From contig WBMV01002870.1 of NCBI GenBank assembly GCA_013396655.1, positions 74,450 to 138,449 of the forward strand: 64,000 nucleotides of DNA, written 5' to 3'. This DNA is from Campylorhamphus procurvoides. Taxonomy: Eukaryota; Chordata; Aves; Passeriformes; Dendrocolaptidae. The notes below the pieces were generated by a model. It was given only the letters and a program-made list of their open reading frames with translations. It had not been told where the DNA came from and searched no databases. Positions within the stretch are counted from its first letter, which is position 1. Each line of letters starts with the position of its first letter. Of this stretch, positions 22,901-36,800 are shown in pieces. The position numbers were made by a program, and so were the translations under genes.

Positions 22901-23929
22901 TGGGCAAGCTATACCAGGGTCTTGGGGAAAACCCAAGAAATCATGTATGAGATTATTGTGCTACTTACTGCATGAGTAACCTGCATGCGGTACTGGCCCT
23001 TATTGGTCAACAAAGTACAAGCTGTAGGAATAACATTCTTTGAAGGAAATTGTCTATTATAATTTTAGTCAGACACTTGTTGGTTGATACACTGAAGAAT
23101 GAAGTTTTCTATCCTTAAGGAATTTTTATTCTGTGGAGATGTCCTTAGTGTCCTGACTGGCCTCCATCTGCTTTCAGCACAATGCAAGTCTCCTGCAGGT
23201 TTTCTGTCATAGTTGCCACATGGACCTCTTAGGATCCTTTTTAGATCATGTTAAATGTCTGTGCCACTTTCAGGTAACTGTATGCCCCTCTTCCATCCTG
23301 TTTGTTTTTCATCTGTTGGGTTCAACTGTATCTATCACAGGGAGTTCTTTTGCTTCCCTTCACACAAGGAAAGGATGAAATTCCTTTTCTAGGTCATTAA
23401 TATTCCTTCAATATTATTGGCTGTTGCCTTTTTTTTTTCAACGAAGAAATGAATAAGAGTTCATGATTTGCTTTTGCCTTTGTGTGCATTATTTTATTGC
23501 TCTCCAATATTTCCTCTCCAAAGGAAAGAATCTTGATGCTTAGAAATCTTCATTTCATGAAAATTTGATATTATATTAGCATTTACATTCTCTGAGCACC
23601 TTCTAGTTGTACTTTATTATTTATTTCAAATGAGGTGATTCTATTTAAGCACAACATTCAAAACAAAAGCATGACTGGCCTTCAGTAGGATGCATTAATT
23701 TGTGGTGTGTTGCTGTCCACAAGCCTCCAGGCTGCATAAAGTTCCTTTGGGCTGCATACTGCACAAACACAGAGCCTGGAAGCTCTTCCAGTCAAATTTT
23801 AAAACAGATGTTAAAAAGGTGAATAAATTATAGAAATGAGAAAGGAAAAGTGTACAAGGGAGTAAAATGGTTTATGAGCAGTAAATGCAAACCCAACTAA
23901 TCTCATTCATGGTATTATATAAGTTTTTG
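16942..23929. other. Intergenic, no gene recognised
   Basis: AT-rich unique DNA. Notable points are a short open frame with a signal-peptide-like start at 20605 and an isolated TTCTGTGATTCTGTGA octamer-like pair near 20034-20049 that may be the remnant of a CR1 tail. Other frames are short and overlapping. Confidence 0.4.
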
Positions 23930-24390
23930 GGTATTATTTTAATCCAATTTTAAAATACATTTTAAAATTTAGTCCCTCAAATAATTAATAATTATGCTAA
24001 TGGAGATGCCAACAATGACTCATTGTCTCCTATGCCCCACTCCCAACTGATTACTGTTCACTTAGAGCTCATGAAGGTGTATCGTCAGCTCAAATCATAT
24101 TGAATGTTTTACCTCCCACTGTACATTAACATGCCTTTGTTAACACAGAGTTTTAACTGCAGTCAGGCAGCACAGTTGTCTATCTTTTAAAGTGCCTCTG
24201 GAATTCCACACAGTTCTTTCTGGTTTTCAGTAACCTAAATTATTTTGACATCTGTGAATATGCCACCTTGGACTTCACCTTTCCCCAAATAATTAATAGA
24301 CACATTAATTAATCATTTCCCTGCATTTTTAAAAGAGTTCCAATATTAACTCTATTGTTTATGTGAGGAACACAGTGCAGGAAAAATTAC
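23930..24390. promoter_or_regulatory. Candidate conserved enhancer
   Basis: Two TAATTAAT-type clusters (CAAATAATTAATAATTATGC near 23979 and AATAATTAATAGACACATTA near 24287) frame about 300 bp of mixed, non-repetitive sequence with TGACTCAT-like and POU-like ATGCTAAT motifs. The arrangement is like known Iroquois-cluster enhancers. Inference only. Confidence 0.35.
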
Positions 24391-27300
24391 AAAGCCAAAG
24401 TGGTATCCTGTTTCCTGGGTCATTGCCTGTAAAAATAACCATCAGCTGGTATATCTGAAATTAGAAATTATTGTTAAAAGAACAAATCTAAACATAATTC
24501 TCTACTCTATGTGTGCCTTAAACAGAAGAAAGTCTTACACTAACTGCAAAGTGAAGATGTCTTTAAAAGGAAAATACTGATTGTACCTCTTCTCTGAAAT
24601 GAAAGGTGTTCATAGGCCTCAAATGCAGGAATGTGTTTGGGAATAACAACAGACCTCAGGTAGAAAAGATAAATAAGTGCACAGGTGAAAGGCAGTGTCT
24701 TAAAATTCACCCAGAGGTAGATCTTGTAACCCACTGACAAGAGCAGCATTTAATAATAAATCTCTAATAATTTTTTTTCTGTCTGAGAAAAAAGATGTGG
24801 CTTCAGATGGATTTCATTGCAATATTCTAATATAGACATGCCAATAAAGTACTGCGATAGTAATTTCAGAAATAAGATGTTACATCTTAGTCAAATATAT
24901 CTAATAAAAAAAGATTCTGGTCACAAGATCTTCTTTTACATAGTCAAACAGCAGAGAAGCCCTATTTCTGAAGTGGCAGACTTTTTATACAAAAGATGGT
25001 GCTGTAAATTACCTCATGAGACTATTCCTACTTGCTGTGGTTTTCAAAAGCTTGAAGCTTAGGTATTCCTATGGAAAGAAATGGAAATTTGGCAATTTCT
25101 AAAAATCTGATAAAGCGTCTGTTTGCATGTTCCTGTGTCAAAATACTGGTAATGTCATGCTGATTTCTGAACTTTTTGGTTTGGTTTCGAAATTACTTAA
25201 AAGCTTTTGAAATTCTACCTTGGACACTTCAGTAGATTGTGGGAAAATGATTGAATAATGCTTTTTGCCATGACAGATATTTTCAGCTTATGAGTAAACC
25301 AAACTGAGTAAAACCGGGAAAATTATCTCTAAACAGAATAAAGATTCATTAATGGGTTTCCTGCCAGGAGTAGTTAGAAGGTTTTTTTTAAGGCAATCCA
25401 TTCTATTTTAGGAATGAAAACTACTCTGTTATGGACCCCATCCATTTATAAAGATAGAGAGTCAGAGTACAGATGGTGGTAATACAGTTGGCACATCAGT
25501 TATTATCAGGTTTTTTTCAGTTCTAATGCCTGCATTTTGTTTTCTGCCCTGGAAGAGTTCCCAGGTACGAATAATACTTTACACAACTGTATTGGTGGCA
25601 GCTGATATTCTTTCAGTTCTGAATTTCACATCACTAAAAAGTGCCTGAGAGAAATTTAGAACACAGCAAAAATAATCCAGATAGAAACAATAGGAAACAA
25701 AATTGGTTTGTGGGGACAGAGTATAAAAGTGAGGTGTGTACAGTTTTGTCAAGAGGTGAGTGCAGAGGAAAGTTGGTTGGAAACAGAGAAGTATACTAAT
25801 AGTATGTAATGGCTGAAGGTTTTTCAACTTCAGGAAATTCATATGGTTTAAGAAGATGCAAGTATAAGTAAGACAATTAAAGTGAGGAAAACTATCAGGT
25901 ATATGAAGACTTTAGGTTGTGAGGCAGTTTATTAATTAAAAGTTTCAGGTAGGAGAGTATTCTTCCTAAGGAGGGTACATGTGCTGGGTGAAGCTGTAGG
26001 TGGGGTGCAGCTCCAGAGTCAGACAAGTAATAGAAGTGCGTATTGACAGTGGAAATGCTCACATGTGAGTGAGAGTCAACCTGTCAGAATCAGTGGGGCT
26101 CTGTGACTCGTTCATCTGACTATACGTGGGCATCCACCTTAATCCAAAAGATCTGACAGATCTAGCACAAGTTGAAGGGAGCCCCGTGCCCCACTGGAGC
26201 AGTAGCTGGTGGCAGGGCAGGCTTCAATAACTGGAATGAGCTTTTGGGGCTCTCTATGCTATCAGCTGTGCTGGCAAAATCTACTTCAATTTAGAGGGAG
26301 CTGAGCCTCCCCCACACCCGGTATACGTGCAGACACTTCCTGTAAACACCTGAAGAGATGCCTGAGAGTCCAGTCCTGAACCCTGCTTTAGCTGTGTTTT
26401 TCATTTAATCTTTCTGTGACAAGGTAATTTCTGTAGTTAAATCATGAAGTCATATACAGATTTTAAAGTAATATCAGCTATAAAGGATCTGGAAATTAAT
26501 TCTGATCTGTAATTAACTCATGTACTGTCTTTTCTCTTACAACGATCTTAAAATAACTGATAATATTTCAGTGTTAAACAGAATGAAATTTTTACACTTT
26601 TGAAAATTATTTGCATTTTTTCAACTTCTGTGAAATCTTTTGGGATAATAAAAAAATCCAAGCAAAGTATTCCAAATCCATTTATATTATCATCTCTGTT
26701 TACTTTAGTAATGTCACAAGTTCCATGATTCTAAATAACTTAATTATTTATCATTATCTGAATAATATGTAATAAAAAGAGACAAATCATCATGTTTTTT
26801 TCAGTAGTAAGTGCATCATACCTGAGAAAATGACCTGACTTTTCCATTAGAGATGACATAGCATGCTCAGACTACTCACACTCAAAAGAAATGAAGATTT
26901 ATTTTTAACAGTTTGATGAACACTTAAATACAGAAATGCTTCAGCAAATCTTCTCAATAGTTTTGCTCTTTTTGAATCTAGTTCACATTATAAATAGATA
27001 GTACATGATTTTGACTTTTAAAATATTCTGGTATTTTAAGAATCAAAATAAAAGTGCGTGTCTCATAGTTCAGTACATGCAATGTCTATGTTGAGTGACA
27101 TTTCACTGTCACTAGCTTTCACGGGAAAATAAAGTTTTGCTAAAATTTTGAGAACTGATTGGAATAAAAAACAACAGTAAAACATTTTGTTTATTTCCAA
27201 ATAAATTTTAGTGAAATATGATTTGATATATTTTACAATCTACTTGACCTGCAATGAAGTCAGTTTTCTGTTAGGATTAAATCTGTTTCCCTACCTCATG

Positions 27301-30300
27301 AACAGCTGCTCTATAGTAACACATTATCAGAAAAAGCTGGGTTTAGCAGCTCAACCTTAGTGGTTGGTCATAAAGCCACACTTCAAAAAGATGACACAAC
27401 CAAGATAAACTGTAATTCACAATGTAAAAACAAAACAAAAAGCCCAAGCTTTAAACCAAAATGTTTTATTGTCCAAAGCTGAAAGAATTGACATGTTAAT
27501 ATTCTGTATTGTGCTTTGCTCCCGCTTTTATCTTCAATAAAGGATGACAGTGTTACAAAGTTCTGGAAGAGGTCGAGCACTGTCACTTTTATCAAACGTG
27601 GTATCAGCATTTTTCTTCAGTGGATTTTGAGCAACGTTAGCTGCCTTGCCTCGGCTAAGGAAATGAGTTGACTGCTCACTTTGTACTGGCATTTTGATTC
27701 TTGCAGTGAAATTTGAGGTAGCACTGAGGAAATCAATTAAACACTCATAAGACAGGAAAATCCTTATTCGGGGTGTATAAAGAAAATGCTAGTTGCCTTT
27801 GAATGCATTTTGCTATTGGTTTGCCTGCTTTGTCAGTTTATGCCATTTCCAAGTACTGGATCACTATGCAGGTTGAAATCCTTTAATTCTGCAGTTTCAC
27901 AGAACTATTTGTTAAGACTAGAAAATGAAGGACTAACCTAGTTGAATAAGCTAGTATTTTCTCACGTTTGACTCTCAGGTGGATAGCCTTCTGCCTGAAG
28001 CTGTCCTCTAAGTTGCATTCAATATTACCATTTTTTTGTAACTTCATTAACACTTAGAGGTAATAAAGGGAAAAACTCTTATATTAAATAAGAAAGTAAC
28101 AAATTCTGGTTGTGTAACAGCTGTCAACAAAGGAACCTTGTGAAAGAGAAATCATCTGAATATCTTAGCTATGTACAGTAGCTGGGGATGTATGACCTGG
28201 TTTTTTTTGTGATTAGGTATCTGTCTTACTGTAGCTCATGTACAGTTCATGTCAGGGTTTGTTTTGCACAGGCTTCTTTGCTGCTAATTTCACATGACAA
28301 CAAGATTATGCAGCTTAGTGCATAGCAGAAACATAAAGAAAAGGACTTTATGTTTTCTTTTCTGATCTGTAAGTTAGTAGAACTTGTCAGATTAACAGAT
28401 ATTGGAATGAAATGTGCTGTGATAATTATTTCAGGAATATAAATAAATGTGGAATCTCAGTGGGTACACGTGGAAATTCCTTGCAGAGCAACCCAAAAGT
28501 GCAAGTAATTACTGAATTATTTGATGTAAGTAATTTACTGTCACATTCTCTTGTGTTCATATACGGAGCCAGGAAAAATGTTATGTTTTTGAATACTAGA
28601 TTGTAAAATATAAATTTAAAGGTACTGGACTGATATATATGTGATGGTAATGCTTTTTAAAAGAAGAGACATGAGCAGAAGCAATCAGCCAAATAAATTT
28701 TTATTTTGTGCCAGTGCACTGAAGAATTCTCTAATGACTCAGTTAAAAAAAAAAAAAAAGTATGAGAGCTTGTTTTACAGTATTTGTACCTATTAGGGGA
28801 ACATAGTAGATTTCATTTGAAATAGGATACCCAAAGCACTTGTGTATTTAAGTTTGAAGACAGGCTTGTGATATGATGACTCCCCAAAGTCTTCCTTGTG
28901 GTAAGCAGGAGTTACACAAATAACAGAATGAGAGGGATGCCAGGGGTTAAGCAGCCTTTCAACTCAAAGATATGCAGCAAGTGAGAACAGGGAAAGCAGT
29001 GATGAAGGCGGGGGTGGGGGAAATAAAGTGCACTGGTAATTTAACGCTTCCTTTAATAGAACAGTGCTTTCTTATTGATCAAAAAGTTACAGATTTATTG
29101 GAGAGACTCAGATGGACTTTTGGTGTACTATATAGTAAGAAGACGTGAAATTTTTTGCTTTTTAGACCGTGTATGCTCAGTCTTAGATCTAGTACTCCAT
29201 TCAAGTATTACTGAAGTCAGGATGTTCCAGGTAAGTAAGAATACAATTTGGTTCTTATTGTTCCCAAAAGATCGACAAAAAAATACCAAAACAAATCTGT
29301 GCATTTTCAACAAAGAAATTAAGATCTGAAAGCATAAAACTAGATACAACAATTGCAGAGGGAAACAGAGTAGAAAAGGAAGCTTAGTTCCTTCAATCAA
29401 TAGGCTTCTCTGTACCTTTTGTGTATGCTCCAGTAGTTCTTCCAGCCTTCTGCCTTAAGCCACTTTGTAGGATTAGGACAAATGAGTGATTATAACTAAA
29501 ATCTAAACTCCACTGGGATTATGTCAAAACTTTCTTAATCTGTTCCTACTCCTTCAGTGATAATATTTTGTGTGTTTTTCCTTGAAATAACCCTGAGTGG
29601 GGATTCCAGTCCTGTCTGCCATAGCTCTAAATGTACTGAGGGCTTTGTAGGACACACCTCAGCATATTGTACCCAATTATGTTCCATTCTGTGCTTATTC
29701 TCAGTGGAATTTCAATAGGATTACAGTCACTTTAACAACCCAGAAATACCTGAATTTATGCTGAGCACTGGCCTTCAAGTCAAGAAAGCTGCAAATGCCC
29801 TTTGTAAGGACATAATTTGGTTTGGGGCTGGAGTCTGTGTTTTGGGATTCTTTTTTCCACAGCCAGAGTAGCCAGAGTAATGTGAAAAATTCAACATGAA
29901 CATTGAAAACAATCTATCCAAGAACACTTTGCAAGGTGAGCACAAAAGGAAAAACTTGCAGTGTATATTTGGTAAATCATAGGAACGTGGTCATCCAACA
30001 CCAGATTCTGCTAACTCTTCTTGTGTGTATGTAACAATGCATCTTCCTTCATAGATGATTCCACTGATTTCAAACAAGTAATTATGTTTATTAATATAAT
30101 TATGTTAGCACAAGAGCTCTCTCTAGTGGAGCCGATGATGCTTTACTGGTTCTGTTGCTCAGATACTGAAAAAGAGTAGAAATATTTAATCTTATTTTCT
30201 CCCAAATACAACTGATGTTGGAACAGCATTACAGCCACACAGCATATAAGGAATGCTGTGTCTATGAAATACTTTAAAAACATAATTTACAAAAGGTGCT

Positions 30301-33300
30301 GGAATCAAGTCTTTGCAGTTCACTGACATCATTGTCCTCAGCAGAGCTTGGATTTTTTTGAAGGTCTTAATGGCCTGTTCAAGAAGAACATGAGATTGTT
30401 TCTGAACATGTAATTGTGTTTGTCAATTCTTATTTTCTGCTACTATTTTCTGAGATATGGAACTGGAAAAATTGCAGAATATATTGAAGCTATGTCTGTT
30501 CCATAAGAAGACCATGACATTGTGTTACATCTGTGTCTCTCATCCTTCTCCTTAAAGAACAGACCAAGCCCCACTCTTGTGCCAGCTGTGGCAACTTTCA
30601 GAGAAACATTATAGTAGGTAGAAAAGTTCAGGAAACAAATGGTCTATCCACACAGCATTTTCTCTCAGCTGTGTTCTGGTTTTAATATGCAGAAGAAAGC
30701 AGACATTGAGAGAAAATCTTAGAGATGTGTGCAACATAATAGCTCATTTTACATTAATCAGTGTTTCTGTTGAATTTCTGGGTTACTTTGCACCTACTGG
30801 TAGTAGGTAAGGAGCAGAAAGAAATTAAGATACTGCTTTTGGAGAAAGCAAGAATAAATTTACATTGCAGGGTCTTTTCCTTTTTTTTTTAATTTTTAAA
30901 AGAGTTTTCAGATTCTTATGCATTTCGTTTTCATAGCTACAGTTATTTGCCCCCTGGATTTAAAAAAAGCCCCTTATTACTTGTTAAACAAATGAGTTCT
31001 GCTATGTAAACTATATTGCTTGGCTTGGAAATCAGTTAAACCAACTAGTAAAAATAGCATGTTTCTCTGATGGAACATGGTCAACAGGGAGGTGCCTCTA
31101 GTTTAATGCAATGGTCAGTGTTGTTTTAACAAATTAATTTATGCTGGTGAGTAGTGAGATGATAACATCTTTGGCAGACAGTTGTTTGGATTAGTTACTA
31201 TCAGGAAAGATTATGAAAAACTAGGTAAGCTGTGAGCTGTGGAGCAGTTCAGGAAGCTGAGGTAGACCACAGTGGGAAGAGTAAAAGTGCTCCTATACCT
31301 TAGTTATTCCATTATCTTCTTTTTAGATTAGGCAAAGAAGTGTAGACCTGCAGACTAAAAGAGGAAAACAAATCTAAGTGGGAGCAGCTAAAAACAGTTC
31401 CACTGAAGCAAAAAGGAAATATCTAAGGAGGCCAATGCTGAGGGGATAAAAATGCAGAGGACTGAGGGCTTTGTGGTCTACATGGTGCCACCAGAAGAAC
31501 TGGCAGGTATTTCATGAAAGATTTTCAGCCTGGAAAACTAACCTAAATGCAAGTAATTATGCCCTATTCTTAAATGAGGTACATGTTTAGTTCTTTTTTT
31601 AAAAAAAAAATAATTGTTTTTTGATAGCAAGATGTGGAGCCATCTTTCTAGGCAGTAGCCTGGTTGAACATCACATACTTTCAGAGAATTGAGGAGCTCA
31701 TGGTCCAGTTCCCTCCTTTTTCCCAGAAGTCAAATCTTTTCAAGGAGGAACACGTATTTGTCTGTCACGGGTTCTCCCACATCTTCCTCATGTGCCCGGC
31801 CCACGATGAGACTTGGGCTGAAATAATCATCTAGTAACAACCAGCAATTTTTCTGAGGAGCGTGTCGAAGCATTGCTGGAGAATTTCTGAAAGTACCAAG
31901 GTCTGCAAAATAGCCTTTATTTGCCTCCTTCTTCTGCCTACCAGCTCCATGCTGTAGCTAATGATCTTTATAACTTTGGGTGTTTGCTCTTTATGATTTA
32001 TCTGTTTCTTTTAAACTCCTTCAGTACAAACTATCCTTCTTGAATGTCATCAGAGGTAAATGGGATAGTATTCATACAAGCATCTGCACTCCTCATCTTT
32101 GGCTTCTCTTAGAGTTAAAGGAGAGAAATATGCACCTCTAGGGGCTCAAGCCATGTCCTTTTAAAACTGATATCTAAAGTAGGCCATGTGAATCCCGAGT
32201 TGGAGTACTTAGCTTACACTCAGTTTGAGTACGAAAAGTGAAAGGGCAGTCTGCTGCTGTTACTATCTTCAACCAAGGCAAAAGTTTTCTTTCCTTTTAT
32301 GTGTGACTGGAAAAACTGCTTCAAGTAAAAGGTGTTGCCAATAATCTAATAGCAAGCGTAACAGGGAGTTGAAGAAATGTAACTGAGAGACTGATCTGGC
32401 TTGCAGTAGCCTTATTACCAGTGAGGAGGAGAATAGTGTGGCCTGTCCAACCATCCTGTTTGAATTTGGCAGGGCTGGCAGGTGGAAGGTTGTAGTTTTT
32501 CTCTAAGTCTGAACACAGTGATACAGCCATCACTTGAATCTGAAACTTCAGGTGTTCAAATTGTTACTTTTACACCATTGCTTCTTCAAATAGGTGTTCA
32601 CTTCAGCTTTAATTTTGCATGTTGGCATTTGAAGAAAAGGAAGCTTCATTCATGCCTGCCTTCTTTTATTCCTTTTCTTGTGCAATACAGAAGCAGCATC
32701 CCTGACAACGACAGATAAATTTCAATTTCTGGGTTGAACAGTTAGTGTCTCAAGTGTTTTATTCATGGGCACCATATGCAAAAAGTGAGTAGCTTTTCCT
32801 ATTGTGGAAAAGTAATGTTATGTTCAGAACTGCCAGAGTTACTTGAATTTGACTTAGCTGTGTTTTCAGGTGAACCTAGAAATGGAAAGTTGAAAAAAGC
32901 ATCTACATGTTAAATACATAGTATACCTGTAGTTTTAATTCTTTTAGGTCAAAAAATATTCAAATGCATTCACAGTATTTTTGATTGAAAGAATTTGTAA
33001 TTGGATTTCCAAACATGCTGCTTTCATCTTGGGCAGTGCAATATGCACTTTGATAATAACACGGCTATGTCATTTGAAAGAAGTCCATTTACTAGTTTAG
33101 GCATAAAATGAGATACAGAAGAAGACAATAAAATGCTTTCTAACATAATGCACCTTATTTTTTATTGTATTCAATAGAAACATGATGAATAAGTAATCTT
33201 ATAAGTGCATCAGAAGTACACCTTGGTTGATCTCTTAGAGGTGTTGAGAGTTCACTGCTACTGGGAATATACATAATAACACTTTAATTTCTAATAAGTG

Positions 33301-33802
33301 CACAGAACTTTATAATGGATGAAAATATGTGCCCACAAGCTGCTTAGATCATCATGTTGGAAGAGGCAAACTTCCATACTATAGAAATGACACAAGACAC
33401 CAGGAAAGGAAATTAAATAAAAATGAAAAGTTACATCTTCAAAATTACTTCTTTTTTAAATATAAAGCCCATAAATAAAAATTTCCTTTAATAACAATTT
33501 CCACTTATTCACATACTTTTACTTGTAGTTGAGCTATATATCTATAAGCTGTTCTGGGCATAAGTTGCTTTTCCCCCTATATTTAATGGTATCTCATGCA
33601 AATTAGATTTGCAGCAAACTAATCTGGTCCAGGTAGTAAACGTCACTGCATGAATTATTTTATTCATCCATTCCCTTTTTTTCCTATAGCATTTATGCAA
33701 TTACCACTGCTAGTGGGATTCTCCCTTCCCTCCCCCCATGAAATCAGAAAAAATTAAATCCAAGGAATCTAAATAAGGTTTACAATTTTTTCAAGCCTTT
33801 AA
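24391..33802. other. Intergenic gene desert, no gene recognised
   Basis: Nine kilobases of AT-rich DNA with only short open frames. A GC-richer block at about 25980-26400 stands out against its surroundings but matches no repeat or exon I know. Poly-A/T runs occur near 28744, 30880 and 31598. No transposon was recognised, though old ones may be missed by eye. Confidence 0.4.
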
Positions 33803-33834
33803 TTTTTTCTTTTTTCTTTTTTTTTTTTTTCCAG
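33803..33834 (+). other. Long pyrimidine tract ending in CAG (splice-acceptor-like)
   Basis: About 29 T/C bases run into CCAG, followed by AGAAAGAGG. This could be a 3' splice site of an unannotated plus-strand transcript, but it is more simply a low-complexity T tract. No matching donor was found nearby. Confidence 0.2.
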
Positions 33835-36800
33835 AGAAAGAGGAAAGATCTTTATTTGCTTTCAAGACATCCACCATTTAAAATTTAATATCAGAACATC
33901 TGTAATTTTCCTGATAATAACAGCACATTATATTTATAGGAAATTCTTGACACTGGGTGATTTTGCAACCTCAAAGACAATATCAAAGCCAGTAGAGTAT
34001 TTCTTTGTCCGAAGGTGTGCTTCCCCAGATTTGGGCTCTCAGCATTTCATACATGGCAGCTCTGCCTGCTCAATAATAAAGACAATCTTAGGACTACAAG
34101 TCCTGATTTTAAAAGGTATTTATTTTGAAATTTGTTGTTCACAGGAAGAAAAGGAGGTCTTTGAGTTGGTCCTTGTTTCTTTTTAAAACAATGAATCTTT
34201 CGGGGGATTCATTTTCCATTGAGACTTCATATTCTGAAAATGATGATGTTTGTAATTACACCTACTGAAACACAGACCTTTTTGAACAGCTCACTTTTTC
34301 CTGAAAAGATTTAATTTGAAACCTTAATGAATCAGTCACGGATTTGTTGTACTGTCTTTTGCCAAATATAGTCTTTGAAAGTCCTTTTTTGTTAAGTAAA
34401 AGGCTGGCTATGAAATCAGTTTTAGGATACAAAAAACCCCGCAAAAAAACAAACCAAAAAACCAATCTGTGATGCATTGCAAGAATTTATAGTGAAAAAC
34501 AGCAGCTACTAAAATAGCTGATTAGTAGTAATTTATTGCACATACACAAAGTTGCATTTCAATGCCCTCATGCTAGTTGTTGCTATAGTGAGCTGATTCT
34601 TCTGTAAACAGAGAGCCAATGTTTTCCAAAATAGAGACCTTTTAAAGAAAACAAAGGTACCAGAGATTCTGAGTCCATTTTATTCAGAAAAGTTGGTTTA
34701 TTTAAAAATAGGTGTCTTTCCAATGTTTTCAGTTAATCTTTGTTTTCCATATTGAAACTGTTTTCATTTAGAAAATTGTCAAAATTGAGTAAAAAAGATT
34801 CGGATCATTAAAAGATGAGCAGCAGCATAGAACAATAAGTTCAGAGTTTAGAAACACCTCTGAAAATGATGTTTAACTTATATGATAAACATACATTATA
34901 GATTTGTTTTGTGAGTGAAGATAAAAGTCAATTCCTAACAACACTGGTCCAATTGTGCACATATTTCATTATTCTCTTCAGAAAAAGCTTCAGTTATTTC
35001 AGCTGGTCTGCCCCAATATTAAATTTAAACCTATATGACCGGAGACTTTTTCAGATCAGAAATTATGTAGCACTAATGTAAAATGCAGGAAAGACAAATA
35101 ATCTGTAAGTAAATCAACATTGTTTGGTTATATTTTCCCCTACATGCTAAAAAAAAAATCTTAGTTTGTAATAGGAACAAATTTAGTCTTGTTGCACTGC
35201 TTCCTCTTCCCCAAGTGGAAGAGAAGAAATCCCAGTCACCTCTTCTGTTCAGTGTCTCAGTGGTACTGGGAGGGTGGACTCCTCTTTCCCCTTCACCAGA
35301 TTCTGTGGCAGATGACCTTATATACAGAAATAGTACAGGCTTTTTTTTCAGTGTTCCCCCATAATTTCCTAGACCAAATAAATTTTGCTCTTAAAATGAG
35401 TTTAGTTGCTTAGACAGACAACAATATAAATAATGATGTGCTGTGATGCATATTGTGATTTGCAACTAACAAATTTAAAGATTCTCTCCAAAATATGAAA
35501 AAAACCCAAAAACCAAACCACGCCTCTATCAGATTCTCCAAGTGCACATGAAAGTGGTCTGAAAAAGCAAGTAACGAAATTACATCCTCAGCAATGTTTG
35601 CTTTCAATAAATTTTAGAAATTTAGGAGAAGTTCCAGGAAAAAGAGTGTGCTTCATGTTATTTTGAGATGCCAAGAGTGTGTGTGGCAAGGGCTGTGAAA
35701 TAGTAGGGTGGGCTTCATGCTATGGCAAATTAAGACAACACCCTGTGGTCATAGAAGTTCATAAATAATCAAAAAGACCAGGATAAAAATAATACTGATC
35801 AGCATAGTTTCATGCGAAATAAGTATTTGTTAATGAAACTTATTTTTGTTCTTTGATGATGACAAAGATGGCTGATACAGCCAATGCATTTAGGCATTTA
35901 AAAGGCATTTGATTTTGTACAACAAGCTTTTCTGATTTTAAAAACTCCTATCACCATACCATGTCAATGAAACATGTGTTAAATAGATTAAGATCTGTCT
36001 AGCTGACAGGTAACAAAGGTAGTTGTCAATGGAAAGCTGTCATGGAGTGTAGGTGTTTCTTTCTCGTGGTCTTCTGCAGATACTGTGCTCAGCCCAGTGC
36101 TCACGTGTCTCAGTGTTTGTAAAGCTAATATAAGATCACTGCTGATTAACAGAATGGTAAATAATCTTGAGGACAACAGCCTTGTGTAGACACTCTGCTG
36201 CTTGTCAAACACTTGATCTTGATTTATTTTTCTCCATAGAGAGCTACCTGTTTGGACTGTGGCCTGTGATATACATTCATATTCACAGGATATCAGAGTA
36301 GTTCACTGGCAAGTTGTGCCCCCAAAGTCTATGAATTTATGTAGCGGTGGCATCTGCATGTTAAAAGCCACAATAGAATATAGTAACTGGTGGGGTGATT
36401 TGGTGAATTTCTCAGGGAAACTGAAGATTTCTTTTTGTTGTGGAACATGAAGTATGGGAAATTGCTGGTGTTTAGCATGGGAATGAGCAGCCAGTTATAT
36501 ACTTGATTAAATCACTATTTGGAAAAAGAAAGGCATGCAGTGGAAAATAGATACCATATCTGAGTCATCACTGTAATGTACAGATGGCTAAACTGATGGC
36601 CTGAGTCTTTGCAATCTGCATGACACACGGGCAGCAGTACTTGGCACAGATCCTTGGTGGGATTTAGATGTACCTTAGCCCTATTCATCCAGCACCGGAA
36701 CTTCACTAATCAACCTTACTGAGCCTTGTCAGTTCTGACATTTGGGGGGATTTATGTATATGCTAGATCTGGAGGTGACTTATGTCCAGCTGGCTTAGGG

